Shown here: piece by piece, positions 1 through 12,164 of the stretch
Position numbering within the stretch: position 1 is the stretch's first letter
How the letters are laid out: the number at the start of each line of letters is the position of its first letter
Notes under the pieces: model-generated
The model's database searches: none
What the model was told of the DNA's origin: nothing
What the model saw: only the letters and a program-made list of their open reading frames with translations
Origin: Lineus longissimus
Lineage: Eukaryota > Nemertea > Pilidiophora > Heteronemertea > Lineidae
Assembly (NCBI RefSeq): GCF_910592395.1
Contig: NC_088310.1
Coordinates: forward strand, 23,513,491 to 23,577,490
Reading direction: 5' to 3'
Length of the DNA stretch: 64,000 nucleotides
Translations under genes and position numbers: made by a program

Positions 1-590
1 GAAACTTAGCTTCGAGTGTAAAAACGAAGCCACTCAGATATTCAAACCAACTGGATGAAAATCCTTGAGTTCTTAGCAATACAAGAGCTGCCTGGCCACA
101 ATCTGGATGTAGACACGTTCTATTGACATTGACATAATTCCTGTTACCATCAATGAAAATATTATCCATTCCACATGCACTGTCAAAAGCCAAAGCCAAT
201 ATGTGTTAACAAATAAATCCCAAGAACACGAACTGACACAGAAAGACATGTAATAGGATAAAGAATATATTGAATGAAGAGCTAAATATTCGTGATCATC
301 ACTGATATTGTCAGCCTGGGGATGATATTGGAGTTTTGCATGCTATGGGGATTCGAGGAAATCATTGGGGAATTGATCAAACTGGTCGATTAAGTCACAA
401 ATTTATATCCGGAACATCTCTCGATTATTTACAAGCAATTGCTTAGCCTCAAAGGACATCATCACAGAGGAGCTCATCACATCTTTAAAGCTGACAAAAT
501 ACTTTTGAATTATAGTTTTCTCCTTCTCATTTAACAAAGAGAGTATTTCTTTCTCATGGCTAGATGAGCATTTATGGGGAGTATGAAGCA
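1..590. other. No gene recognised
   Basis: AT-rich sequence with only short chance open frames in either direction. I see no protein motif, RNA gene or clear repeat here. Confidence 0.5.
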
Positions 591-812
591 CCATTTGTTT
601 TTATTGGCCGGGTGACTCAGTCTTTGACCAGGAATCGTAAGCTTCAGTCCACTTGAATGGCATAGGCACCAAAAGATGGAACCTTGTATAACACCTCGTT
701 CAGGGGCCCATACAATATTTAGTGTTGTCTTGCTCAAGGACACCAAGATGAAACAGCAGTGATCCTTCCAAAAGTCGAACTAACGGCGCTGTCAACTAAT
801 CACTCGGCCACT
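590..812 (-). mobile_element. tRNA-headed SINE (degenerate)
   Basis: Read on the minus strand, positions 810-796 give TGGCCGAGTGATTAG, a good match to the box A of a tRNA promoter in the Leu/Ser style. Positions 781-771 give AGTTCGACTTT, a degenerate box B. About 27 bases further on (744-726) is GGTGTCCTTGAGCAAGACA, a motif I recognise from the conserved body of many animal tRNA-derived SINEs. The A-to-B spacing is shorter than in a real tRNA and the acceptor and anticodon stems do not form, so this is not a functional tRNA gene. The 3' end is placed near an A-rich stretch (AATAAAAACAAA on the minus strand, about 606-595) and is approximate. No target-site duplication was established. Confidence 0.65.
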
Positions 813-948
813 GATCTCCTCCAATAGATTTCAGCAAGAAGTCCCCTGCTGCCCAGATCAGTAAGAGAGTAGGCTTTCACTAAATGACCTTCCGTCCAGA
901 CCTGGTCCAGAATTATAAATTACCGTTGATTTTTAATTTCCTGCGTAT

Positions 949-1156
949 CAGATGTCCACAGTTGAGGACTGAGAGCACGCAATCTTTATCGTTCATATAC
1001 ATTTTATCAAAAATAAACAACCGGTTTCGTGACAAACAAAATGTGAAACGGCTCCCCGAAGATTTGACAATCTCTTCTGTTATTGACTGAGGAATGCCAA
1101 GTTCAAACTGACAAGAATCGGATGTCCTCACTTGAGGGCCACAAGCACACAATCTG
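949..1156. repeat. Diverged direct repeat, ~170-bp spacing
   Basis: A 37-base stretch starting at 949 (GATGTCCACAGTTGAGGACT and following) recurs, diverged, at 1119 (GATGTCCTCACTTGAGGGCC and following). The two stretches match at roughly three quarters of positions. The copies lie about 170 bp apart and the sequence between them does not clearly repeat. This could be an old tandem duplication or two short pieces of a dispersed repeat. No function is suggested. Confidence 0.5.
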
Positions 1157-1159
1157 TCT

Positions 1160-3990
1160 TCCTGAGATCAGCTTTCATATCCTCCGCAAGTCCTCCGGGG
1201 ATTATGCTATTTGTGTGCCCATATATGACAGGAGATTAGCTTGCTGAGCAAATGACTGAAAGCTACGCCCATATTTCTTGAAGGGCCAACAAACATTGAC
1301 AAGCAAGTGATGGTGAAAGGAAACATCTGCTGGGTTATTTCCAAACCGGGGCTGGATTTTTATTCAAACCTCAGCAAATTCAACTTGTTTTGCATAGGCC
1401 TGTGTCCAGTTCTGGTTTGTTACCAAACCAATGGAGAGATACTGATCTCTTTTTTCTGCAAATCTTTGCAGATTATGAGTCTAGATGGCTTCATCAGATG
1501 AACAAAGGGCAATCATACTAAGTCCTGAAAAGGGTTGTGGTTTCATACAGTCCGCCACCTTCAGGAGTAGGTAGAGCCTATGCCGCCAAGAAGTGGTCAG
1601 ATATCAATCCCAATAAAATATTTCATCTTGCCTGTATAACAGTAGATCAGGTCAAAGCGGTCATTTTGAATAACATAATGCTAAATTCATTTTGAATTAA
1701 TTTCAAAATGGAATTTTGAAATACATTATATCTAAATAATTTGCATCCTGGCAAAATATCAATAACAGTCATCCATGCATGTGATTTGCATGTCCAGTAC
1801 GAGTAGAGAAAGGCCCCCATTTCTGACCAAGAATGCTGTTGTTCTTCACAGCTATCCCATATGAACAGTTACATGCATCATTCATAGAGGGCAATAGTTG
1901 TATCCAGCTTAAAGTAACAATGCCTTGTCTATTTCTTTGCGGAATACCTTTGATAGGCCATACACTCTTGACAGTAAGTTGGTGTTTACAATGTACTTCA
2001 AAATCATACATTTCTGATGATGATCATATTCATTTATTTATTGAAAATTCGTCGACACAGCAGGCACCAACCGACTGTGTGAAGTTGCATTTATTTTAAT
2101 ACATGCACTGCACAAAAAAGATGGCCCAGGTCCAATGAAAAAAGAGGAGTACATAAACAGTGATTGTGCAGCTGATGAACAAAGTTGCGTGTAGCTTTGG
2201 GTAATGTTCTATACTTGGATTGAAATCAACATTTTTCATATATTTTAAGACGAAAATGGGAGCAGGCATCAGACTATCAGACATTGCAGCTGTTCACCCA
2301 GTAATTTTTTTTTTTCGGTTACTGGTAAATGATCTAAATTTAAATCTACATTACAGCCCTTGATATTCATAAGACTCATCAAAACAGAGACCAGATCACT
2401 CAAAATTCATGATAGTTCAGTATGCACTCCATCACTTAATAAACTCAGGCACTGCACTCAATAATTTGATGATTTAGGACAGTACTAATCCATATTTGGA
2501 TTGGTGGTATGAACAAAAAAGCTTCATACAGGAGTAAAGAAATCAGACGATTTTCCGAATGATAACGCATGCATACATAAATGAATGCAAATAATGTTGG
2601 AATGCATTGAACTAACTGTCTGAGTAGAATCATCACTATTACTGTTCAAGAGGTCATCCGTTGCCACTAGAAAAAAAGAAGTTGGAGTTGCATTCAATAA
2701 TTGACATATTCAAGACGCAACCAACGGTCCCAAACTTTGCATCATGAACATACTAATAGCGAAGCCCACACCATCATTCAGCATCATCTAAACCACTTTG
2801 TTCTTGGCCCATATCCCCTGGAATAAGTTCTTCCTCGCTTACCAATACCTGCACCCTTTCCAAAATGACAGCACTCATTGCTACCTTGGAGAAACAGGGG
2901 TATCTGTTTTTTTAGTTAAGTGTAAAACTACTGGATGGCAGAAGCAGTGCAGAAGAGAACAATAGGCCTGGTAAGCCTAGTATTGCAGGAGTTGGTCAGG
3001 GTCAGGCTTGAGGACTGTGCAAGTAGATACTTTCCATTGCAATGGCTTATCAGTCAATTGCATCATTTTCCCGTTTTCCCTTTTACATTAAAAGGCCCAT
3101 CTTGGGTGTTGCTACTGTCTATCGTGGCAATATTGGTGTATGCGGTTTAAGCTCAGAGAAAGAAAAGAAATAAGAAATAAGAACAAGGACGAAACCTGGC
3201 TTTTTAAGATCAGATTTCCAGCGGTTTAAAACAATGTTTTGGGGAACACTATATATAATGAACTTAAGTCATTATTGTCATCATTATTTTTCGATTTTGC
3301 AAGTACACACATGTCTTAGGATATGCATGCACATCCACAGACTTTTGGTGATGCAAGATAATCTCCCCTGGCCTAACTCACCTAAGTATAATCCAATCGT
3401 TTTTCTTGGCCAGATCGCTTTGTTGATTTACTTAGCAAAAATAGCTTAAGGGACTTTTCCGAGTCCAGTAAATGATATTTTCATAACAGGATCATTTGCT
3501 AGGGATTTCCTCAGGGATAACCAGGAAATGTATCAAACCCCCAGGACAAGACCTGAAAATCCTAACATTGTGATAGACACATCATTGTTACAGAGATCAA
3601 GATTATTGTTTGCGATGCTGCCTACAGTTTTGTTCACCATATGGTTTTCGAGGGAATCATGACACAAAGTATGGCACATGACAACGTGACTACTTATAGT
3701 AAAGCTGGTCCAACAATATTCATTATGGGCACCAGACTCACAGTCTGGTGACCATATTGAGATCACTCATGTTCTGGTTTCTTTCTTTCTGTTCACATTT
3801 TACAAACATCATTGCGAGTGTTCTCAAAAACAGCTAAATAAACCAAAAATCTATCACCACTTTACCACCAAACATAATCCCATCTATTGTACGTCGCAAA
3901 AGTCTTTTCAAAATTCGGATCATTTCGATGACTTTGAAGCGTTTTTATGCTCCGATTTTCTGATTTGTTTGAAAATCTCCTAAGCGATTC
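1160..3990. other. No gene recognised
   Basis: Low-CpG, AT-rich DNA. Open frames here stay below about 90 codons, overlap each other on both strands, and show no family motif. A run of nine T's starts near 2307. Nothing else is supported. Confidence 0.5.
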
Positions 3991-4025
3991 AGTCAATCAC
4001 TACTACTAGGCCACGCCCGTTTTGG

Positions 4026-4083
4026 TGACGTCACGTAACACGAGTTCGATTCGATGACATCACTTAAACCCGAGTTCAATCAG
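4026..4083 (+). repeat. Two-copy 29-bp direct repeat carrying CRE-like sites
   Basis: TGACGTCACGTAACACGAG (4026) and TGACATCACTTAAACCCGAG (4055) begin two adjacent 29-bp units, each ending in GTTCRAT-type sequence. Each copy starts with a CRE or near-CRE. It sits inside the CpG cluster, so the duplication may have doubled a regulatory site. Confidence 0.55.
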
Positions 4084-4110
4084 AGTGTTGGCATTCTCAT
4101 ATAAAACAGT

Positions 4111-4139
4111 TAACTCGACTTATAACTCGGCTTACTCGG
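4111..4139 (+). repeat. 12-bp tandem repeat (2.4 copies)
   Basis: TAACTCGACTTA is followed directly by TAACTCGGCTTA and then CTCGG. It is a short repeat inside the CpG cluster just downstream of the TATA-like box. No binding factor is assigned. Confidence 0.6.
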
Positions 4140-4459
4140 TTCACGCATGCGCATTTGAAGCCACGGGCAGACCATTGATAGATTGGTTCCTGAACTACTT
4201 ACTAGGGCGTATGAGACTCCCTGAAGTCCTTATATCAATGTGTTTGGTCGCCTGGCGCTTGTAACCAGTAGTGTTTTTGGGTTTCTAACGTTAGTACATT
4301 TCTATAGTATAGCCCTAGTACATGCCCATTGACGTCGGACCTCTAGGCTCTGGCCGCTGGCTGCATTGGGTACGGGGCGAGTTTGATCAATCATGAGAAA
4401 TCTTCGTAAAAATTATATACTTTCGATTGTCGGATGTTCTATTTCCGGACATATTAATT

Positions 4460-4985
4460 TCTTCGCTCTCGTCATAACCCCCTCCCCTCTACACATATGG
4501 ATACCACCATCAGGCACCACTGTTTCCTCCACAATCCTGGGGCCCATCAAATTTGCTGGTATGCAAATTTCTCAGTCTCGTTTGTTTATGGACTCGCTTT
4601 TTATGGACAATACGCAATAGCATTTAAAAAAGCATTTCTGGGTCACTACTTCCAGGATGTCCCGAAGCTTGACATTATTGGTTTTTCGCTGGTTAAGCAA
4701 ATTGGCTGTAGCCCACAAAGGAAACCAATCGATAGTAATTATGAACACACAACCATCCAATGACCCCTTAAGCACACCGTTTCCATCATAACATTATGCT
4801 AGTGGTACTCAGGCATGGAATTGTAAAGCCCGACTTTAGCTTTTGCATGACATGACATCACTGAAAGGATTACCCTTTTTTTCTTGGCAGTCTACCTGAC
4901 CTGAGGTAAACCTTCCATTAGTTAGGCCTACTAAAAATATTGTTACACATCAAAAGTCTCGATATTTGGTGTACTAGTATATCTA
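4460..4985. other. No gene recognised, downstream of CpG cluster
   Basis: If the CpG cluster is a plus-strand promoter, a first exon could lie here. No protein family is recognisable and splice sites cannot be confirmed from sequence alone. Confidence 0.3.
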
Positions 4986-4990
4986 CCCAG

Positions 4991-5180
4991 AAAATGGAAA
5001 ATGGTAGCCACCATTGCCTTTCAGTGATAATGGTAACATACAGCACTCAGTCAATGGCAACCTATATCACCCTGTCAATGGGTAATGCACAACAACATCA
5101 TCAAGCCGATGGGTAATGGCAACCTACACCAACTTGTCATTGGGTCATGGTTACCTATACCTCCCTGTTAATAGCTTATG
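4991..5180 (+). repeat. Diverged ~31-bp minisatellite
   Basis: Several imperfect units resemble ATGGTAACCTATACCACCC followed by TGTCAATGGGTA. Clear instances lie at about 5052, 5114 and 5147, with weaker ones upstream from 4991. Divergence between units is high, so this is an old array. Confidence 0.6.
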
Positions 5181-5199
5181 TTCAGCTACATTGCTATAT

Positions 5200-6480
5200 C
5201 AATTACAAATGGTAACCTGGGTAATATGTTGATTATGATAAGAACCTCAGCTAGATCTTGCAAATGGGAAATGATGGCATGTAGCAATACAACTCTACAA
5301 ACAAGTCAGCATTTTTTCAATGTGCTTTTAATTCCCGGAAGAGAAAAGGTGCAACTTTTTCTAACCATTTGGCCTAAAAACAGTTTATGTTAGTATTAAA
5401 GAAGTATGCTTTTTTCTGGTTGCTTCCTGACACTGTTGGGTTTAAGTCAAAGCTGCTTGGCCACTACTCAAATCTATTTAAAGTTTTACACAGCAGGGGA
5501 GGCTAAGCCATTAAAATCAATTCCTTTCTGAGTTAATAATTTATTTAATGTGCTTAACCTTCAGAAGGACTGGATATTCATGGCATCCACACTTTTTAGC
5601 TCCCGAGTTTTAAAAAAAGAAGCTTAATTGCTTTAAAGGTGAACAAGTATAATTCTCTTAACTTTTGGTTAACTGCCCTATCCATTGGTTACTTTTGCTT
5701 GGAAACCTACTGACTCACAAAACACAAAGTAAAAAACAAAAGGCACTGGCCACCAGTTTTTCTCTCTAAGCTGTCCTGAGCATTCTTAATAATTAATGTT
5801 TGCTTGTGAAGTTACTGACCGTTATTGGAAATCGTATCAATAGTTTCTGTATTTGCAAACAAATGGATTGTAAGACTGCACAATTCTCATTATGTAATAA
5901 ATCGCCTCAAAGACAAAGTTCATTTAGCAGGCATGACCCCAGAATTATGAAAAGGTGTCAGTGCCCCAGGCTGGCATTTTCATTAAAGAGCATATTCCGA
6001 TATTCTTAGAGAAATATTGTTAAATTAACGGGCCAACAGCAATACATTGCATGCATGATAGTTTGTGCAAGCTATATGATCAGTACCCGTACCTACAATG
6101 AGCTATTCACAAGTGATAGCCCAGCATCCCATGCCAACCTTCTAACACCATGGAGTTATTCCACGAACGGTACCTACGCGAAGAATTTTCAAACCACGAA
6201 TTAGCGCACCATTAGTTGAATCAGAACCACAAGAAACAAACCCTTAGCTAGAATTTCAGCTAACAAGTTGTTTTTATTATGCTATCAGTATCAGTAGGAA
6301 TAGGCACAGTTACCTTCACATCAACTGGAGCCTTTATCCTAGAGGTAAATTATTGTCATTTCTTGCTCAAATGTGTGATTTAATCAAATCTGGCTTACTA
6401 GGTCAGGAGAAAAGGTTGAATTTCGTGCAAGGGCGAATCAGACAATCAGTATTGTCTAAATATAGAGTTTTGAAAGATGG
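5200..6480. other. No gene recognised
   Basis: Short unrelated open frames only, with no motif, RNA gene or clear repeat seen. Confidence 0.5.
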
Positions 6481-6484
6481 TTTC

Positions 6485-6925
6485 AATGCAAACAATTTTC
6501 ATCACTTTGTAATCCTTTGCTCCAGAAATGAAAAAAGAAATTCGATTTCATGTGTGATTCAACATTTTCTCATGCAAGTGTTTTGGCATGCTCTTAAATT
6601 CCGACCCTGAATATCTGAACTGCAGTTGCCATGGATGAAAGAAGATTTTAAGATACAATGTACACAACATTTCATCACATTCTTGTTCGGCATGTTCAGG
6701 AATAAAACATCTTTGCCTTAATTTCTCCAGGGAATCAGCATTCTTCTAGCACAACAGTTCACGTTCTTGAATTTTGACCCTGCATATATTAACTTCAAAT
6801 ATCTAAGCCAAAAGAATATGTCCATGATTACAATTCTCGCAACTTTCTGACGTATAGTGGTATAGGATTAAAACACCTTCCATTGATTTCTCCAGGGATT
6901 TCCCATTTGCCAATAAAAGACTTTC
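6485..6925 (+). repeat. Diverged tandem duplication, ~160-176-bp period
   Basis: A block from about 6485 (CAATGCAAACAATTTTCATC) realigns with one from about 6657 (CAATGTACACAACATTTCATC, first 20 bases compared). The aligned blocks continue to CTTAAATTCCGACCCTGAAT (about 6593) and CTTGAATTTTGACCCTGCAT (about 6769). A third partial copy is marked by ATTTCTCCAGGGATTTC near 6885, matching ATTTCTCCAGGGAATC near 6724. The frames through it have stops and the spacing is not constant, so repeated exons are unlikely. Confidence 0.55.
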
Positions 6926-6929
6926 AATT

Positions 6930-9900
6930 TGTTTATGAACTAGATGAAGGGTGTTTACCGTACGCCTGTCACGTCAACAGAAACAAATTAGTCTTCAAGG
7001 CTTTCGCGACATTCATATTTTGGCAAAGTAATTTGAAATCGGGCCCATGGGATAAACTCTATCAATATTCAATAAACCTTTACCAGTTGAGGTCATCCCT
7101 CAGCGACACAACATGTAAGCAACTTATGCCCTGGAAGTATATTTGTTGCATTGCAACTCTTTTCATGTTAGGGGAACACAGTACATGATGTAAACAGGAC
7201 TGGGGACTTCCAGAAAAATGCGATCAATGCATGGAATTTATTGGAAAATTTAGATTAGATTTGAGATTTTTGTTCATTGAATATAAAAATTGGCCAAAAC
7301 TGCTTTGAAATGTGGTAGATGACTATATGATAATACACATATGGTTTGTGACAGCGATCTTTTCAGTCTCGCAGGTTTCATTTGTAATGACATGGGTATA
7401 TGCCTCTGGCTTGGCTCAGGTTGATTTTTGTTCAAATCCAAAATTTCAGTATCTGCTGATGGATGATTAAAAGTCACATGTGATGCAATTGTAGCTGGGA
7501 AATGTTCGCGACCGTTTATTTCGTCGCAACTTGGATATTAAAATTGTAAGCATTACAATTTTTGCAGCAAATTCGTGAACTTCTTGCTTCGCAAACATTA
7601 CCTGATTTACAGTGTATACCAACCTTGGATCTGGAAATAAAAACAGATCTCCCAGAAAGGTATTAGGTAAGCAATCCCATCACATGGCCCTGCAAACCTA
7701 CATGGAGTAGAATGCCAATAAACCAACTTTGCTGCACCTGGGTCACCAAGATATTCGCCCACTGAAGATTGTCCCCAAGGAAACTAACACGATTCAAGGA
7801 GATATGATATAGTTAATTCAAAAACTTGAGGATGTAAGATACATCTCTTGGGATACTTCGAAATGTTTTGGCAGCATTATTTTTACACTTTTGAGCAGGA
7901 GCATGCCCATCTCAGTTTTATCATCCAAATCAACCTTTCAAGAAGTCTGAAAATTCTGTCCACAAATCGCGATCCAGAGACCAACAGATAAAGCGATATC
8001 ATATATGATATCAACTGTTCAGTATGTGCAAAAGTGTGAGGAGCTCGTATCCACAAGTATCAAAACTAGGTAGTTACTTCTGGCCTGAAGCCATATATCT
8101 CCTACTGCTTTGATTTTGGCTAATTACTTGATTTGTCCATACACATGCTAATTTCCGGTCGCATCATCTTAATCAGGGCATTCAAGTGCATTCATGTATT
8201 TCGATGTATCAGAGGACCTATCCAGTCCTCTTTGATGCAATTGCTTCCATTCAATGGAGTATTTATCGGGACAATTTATCAGTCACATTAATTGGTACGT
8301 ATTCTTACAGATCTGATAGTCCACCAGAAATTGTGCTTCTCCACACTTTATACCAACCCAAGAGGTTATGGCTGTCACTGCAAAATCCCTGAGGCTAATA
8401 CATCATCCACTATAAAAACGGAACATTGTAACCAAGGTGTATTATAAGATTCACATATATATCCAACTACTTCGTCTCAAACTGCAGCCACACACATCCA
8501 ATTTCCTACAAAATTTCCCAATCGAGCTGCTATGGCTTGAGCAGATTCGCCTCCTCTTATTAGCCCCTTGGTGCGTAAATCACTGTAATTCAGCCATAGA
8601 TTGAACGTTGTCAAAGACATTTGTCCTTCTCTCCTCTGTGTTTGCCAAGTGAGGAGCGTATTGTAAGTATTCTACTCATCGTCAATCATCCTGTTCAGGC
8701 TTCCTTTTCGATTGATCTCTTTCCCATTTGTTAAATGAAATTAAGGATAAAAAGTTTGAGAGTTTGTCGATTTCCTTGAGACTGAATGTGAAGTAGATTG
8801 CAAAGCAGGGCGCCATTTGAAGAAGAAACAAAAATAACTTGATTTGCTTTGGAATGGGGCTGTTTAGTCGTCAGGACAGAATCGTGGCTAATTGACAGAA
8901 AGCCTGAATGCATGATTACAATAAGAGCAGCATTTTTTTCCTTCATTTCTTTTGTCCTTCAACTCTGCAGTCAATAATGCCGCTAAGATAAACAAATACT
9001 TCAGAAATGATCAGTTTTCAAACCTGAGGGTGGATTAACCTGACAAGCCTAATTTTGGATTAGATTGCAAAATACAATTTTTCCAATCAAGCTAAATATT
9101 GAAAATTAACAACACTCCTATATCAGTTGTCAGTTTTTTGCTTTTTTTTCAAACATTTACAGAATGTTTAAGAGAAATGTTGTTTATTTGAACCAAACAA
9201 TGCTGAGAAAGAAATGTCATAGATATATAACCATACCATGACTCATAAGTCAGCTTGTAGTTAATATGATTCTCTGCTACCTCTTTAAGGGCAATCTCCA
9301 CTTTGCACCCGATGCATTTTGACCTTTGCATCTCACTTACATACAAACTTATATCCACTGTATTATCACATTACATCACATCATATCCCATTCTTTTCAA
9401 ACTCATCTTTCCGAGATTGTACTCGAGGCAGAAACATTGGTGCCACCACCTCCTTTGATGTGAAGAAAAAGACTCTTGTAGCATCTGCCACTAACGCCTA
9501 CACATATTACTTAGCTCCCACAGCTTTTGTCCCTCCATATAATGGTTATACATTGTATACACACATCCCTTTCACGTCAATGTAAGCGAAGAAGCCCCAC
9601 AAAAAGATTGATTTTGCCACTTTCTCTGGTAATCACCATCCTTAATCTCCTGCTATAAGCAACCTGGTATATTGATTACTTATACTATCTATGACTATAT
9701 CCAGAAAAGATAGCTATATATGAATATCAAAATTCTATATTAGAAATATCTTATGAAAAGTTTAAGAAGAAAGAACAGTACTTCAAGAATTACCATGATG
9801 TTAAAGGGGATATTTTCTGCCAATGTTATTTAAATGTGTGGTTCATTCGGGCACACTGTCTACATGGTTAAAAGTGAGACCAATAATGATATTTCTGGCT

Positions 9901-9930
9901 GCAAATAACTTTGAGATGCTCTAACAGTCT
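6930..9930. other. No gene recognised
   Basis: AT-rich DNA. A plus-strand open frame of about 100 codons ends at 7188. It overlaps the third copy of the diverged repeat and has no recognisable domain. Nothing else is supported. Confidence 0.45.
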
Positions 9931-9935
9931 GATAT

Positions 9936-9949
9936 CCCCCCCCCCCCCC
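9936..9949. repeat. C14 homopolymer
   Basis: An uninterrupted run of 14 cytosines followed by A. It is one of five C or G runs of 13-14 in the window. Confidence 0.95.
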
Positions 9950-9959
9950 AACCAGTTAT

Positions 9960-10520
9960 CCGCTGCTATGACGGATTAAACGGATAAGTTTGTTTCTTTA
10001 GGCAACAGTTTTGGTGTCACCCATAACTTTAAAAGCTTAAATAGCCGCTTTGTTTTCATTTGACATCATAGGATTTTGTTGGCTTAGGATTTCAAACCAC
10101 CAGGAAACTCATCCGGGGGGCAGTCGGAGCTTACTAAGCAGGAACGGCATCATCAAGTGACTTACTGATCCAAAATATTAAATACCAGATTTTCCATGGG
10201 GAAATGTTACTTCTGATAGTTTGACCATGTTTGATGTCACTTCACAAAGTTTCCAGACGAATGTTGACAGCAGGGTTCCATGTTCTGATGTGTCAATCCT
10301 GAGTTTAATACACCACCAACCAGGATAAAAAAGTGTGGTATGATCAGTTGCTTTTCATGATAACGTACAAGAACACACGGGTTGCTTTGGAACTACCTGT
10401 GGTGAACTTGCTCAACTTGTATTTCTGCCAGTTTCGGAAATATTACGGGCAGCCCATCACTTCCATTTAAGCTTTCACCTGACCCTGCCAAAATATGTCT
10501 CACAACCATGTAGTGCAGAG
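9960..10520. other. No gene recognised
   Basis: No motif, RNA gene or repeat seen. Confidence 0.5.
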
Positions 10521-10522
10521 AA

Positions 10523-10664
10523 TGACCTCTAGGGCTTGTGGAACGTGAACTCCAGGGCTTGTAGAAAGTGACCTCGAGGGCTTCTCGAACGTGACATCTA
10601 GGGCTTCTTGAATGTGACTTCTAGGGCTTCTGCAAAGTGACCTCTAGGGCTTCTGAAACGTGAC
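10523..10664 (+). repeat. 23-bp minisatellite, six units
   Basis: Six head-to-tail units of exactly 23 bp start at 10523, 10546, 10569, 10592, 10615 and 10638, followed by the first four bases of a seventh. The consensus begins TGACCTCTAGGGCTTCT and ends AACG or AAAG. Spacing is perfect while bases differ by a few per unit. Because 23 is not a multiple of three, it is not a peptide repeat. Confidence 0.95.
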
Positions 10665-10669
10665 CAGGG

Positions 10670-11820
10670 TGTCCGGCAAGTAATCTCTTGGCCTTCACTC
10701 AACATCTGATGGATATAATACCCACCTTTAATTGCCAAACACGCCTAATCACGCTGAACCTTTGACTAGATGCCAGCGGTGGTGTATTGAATGTACATCA
10801 GAAACATAATCCATACCCTCGGTTTTCAGCGGCAAGGATCAGTCATTTGATATCGGGCCAATATAGCAAAGTATGACTTCTAATGGGAAACAAGGAGAGA
10901 ATCATGGCAGCTTATGGCCTAAATGTTCCCCTTGGGATCAGCAAGAGTCGAGAGGGAAACATATCAGATCCCCATTTACTTAATGCTTCACCAAACTATT
11001 CTGGTCATAGACATCTAGACTCCACTGTGATTTCCCTGTTGGAACGATACCGCCAGAATCATGTTCGTAGAAGGTCTTACTATGATTGAAGACCAGAACT
11101 GATTATACCTGGACCGAACACATACTAGTATTTGTATGAAATATCTCATTAACCAATAAAGGAAATTGTTTGAAAAGACATGTGATTTTGTCAGTGACAT
11201 CTCTTCTTCTATTCCAAACAGAAGTTAAATGGTGGGAAACACATCATCTTATCATCCTATCCACTGTTTTATCGGGTGGCGTTTCTAAACTGCTAGGTTA
11301 TTATTTCAACATTCAACCCCATTCTATTTTCACTGATATTTGTACCAAAAGAGAACACAGTGTGGGAGGACAAAATGTCAAAGGATCACAAATGAACTAA
11401 TACACTGACTCACTAATAGCTTAACCCTTGAAATACGTTAGGAAAGGCACTTCAAGCATCACAACATCTCCCTCTAATTTAACAGATGTACTTCTCGAGT
11501 CACGCCTCTGTATGCCAAGCCTTTACCAGAGATAGAACACAGTAGAATACTTCATATTATGTAGTTGCTTTCATCATGATTGGCCCTGATTTGGTTAATT
11601 GTATTGGCTGGGGAGAAAGCTTTCATCTGGTTAGATCGTTGCACAGATCACATGGTTTACATCTTAAATGTTCCCATAACAGATTCTTGATATCATACTC
11701 CATGGAAGGATGCAATTCTGGAATAAAATTCAAAACGAGACTAAAACCAATTGGTAATGTCGGGCACATGTGTTGAAAATGTTATGGATTGTGATGCACT
11801 CAGGTCAGCACCTACATCAC
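10670..11820. other. No gene recognised
   Basis: Open frames below 80 codons on both strands and no recognisable motif. Confidence 0.5.
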
Positions 11821-11826
11821 ATCACA

Positions 11827-11883
11827 TCCTTCTCCTTTTCTTTTTCTTTTTCTTTTTCTTCATCCTCTTCCTCTTCTTCTTCT
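11827..11883 (+). repeat. Polypyrimidine tract (CTTTTT / TTC)n
   Basis: A 35-nt pure pyrimidine run (11827-11861), a single A at 11862, then 21 more pyrimidines. The centre is a CTTTTT hexamer repeat and the right part a TTC/CTC repeat. A mirror-symmetric pyrimidine tract of this kind can form triplex (H-) DNA. A serine-rich frame through it is low complexity and not a gene. Confidence 0.85.
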
Positions 11884-12164
11884 GTGTTTGCCATTAGCAT
11901 TTGTTTGTCTACCATGAATGATGGGCCCCATTGGGGTTTACTGTCTAGTTCTTTCATCAGTTGTGGATCTCGTACCTTATTTTTGTATGAAAAATACTCT
12001 TTCTCACTCTCGGAACCAAGTATTGTAAATCAACGCAAACCTTTCATAACTGCACTTAGAAACTTAACCTTGATTAAGTGACTCCTAGGTGTGGGACAAG
12101 CAACAAACGACAGCCGATATTAAAAAAGTCAAATCAACAATTTTTTCTCAACTACAGCCTGTCA

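Larger units (their letters stand above)
4005..4450. promoter_or_regulatory. Candidate CpG-rich promoter
   Basis: About 30 CpG dinucleotides fall between 3980 and 4480, against about 5 in the 500 bp at 1501-2000. Within the cluster are a CCACGCCC GC-box/KLF-type site (4011), a perfect palindromic CRE TGACGTCA (4026), a CRE-like TGACATCA (4055), a TATAAAA box (4100), CGCATGCGCA resembling an NRF1 site (4144) and TTCCGGA resembling an ETS site (4443). A plus-strand TATA reading would place a start near 4130, with the first ATG of note at 4393, opening a 75-codon frame of no recognisable family. A GT donor-like site lies near 4557. The direction is uncertain because CpG-rich promoters are often bidirectional. 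The motif matches are by eye and each is short; the clustering is the argument. Confidence 0.4.

Noticed and set aside
796-810. Possible tRNA-Leu/Ser gene from a strong box A
   Set aside because: The A-to-B spacing is too short and the stems do not form; a SINE body follows.
11770-12081. 103-codon frame with a serine/phenylalanine-rich stretch
   Set aside because: The stretch is the translation of the polypyrimidine tract at 11827-11883.
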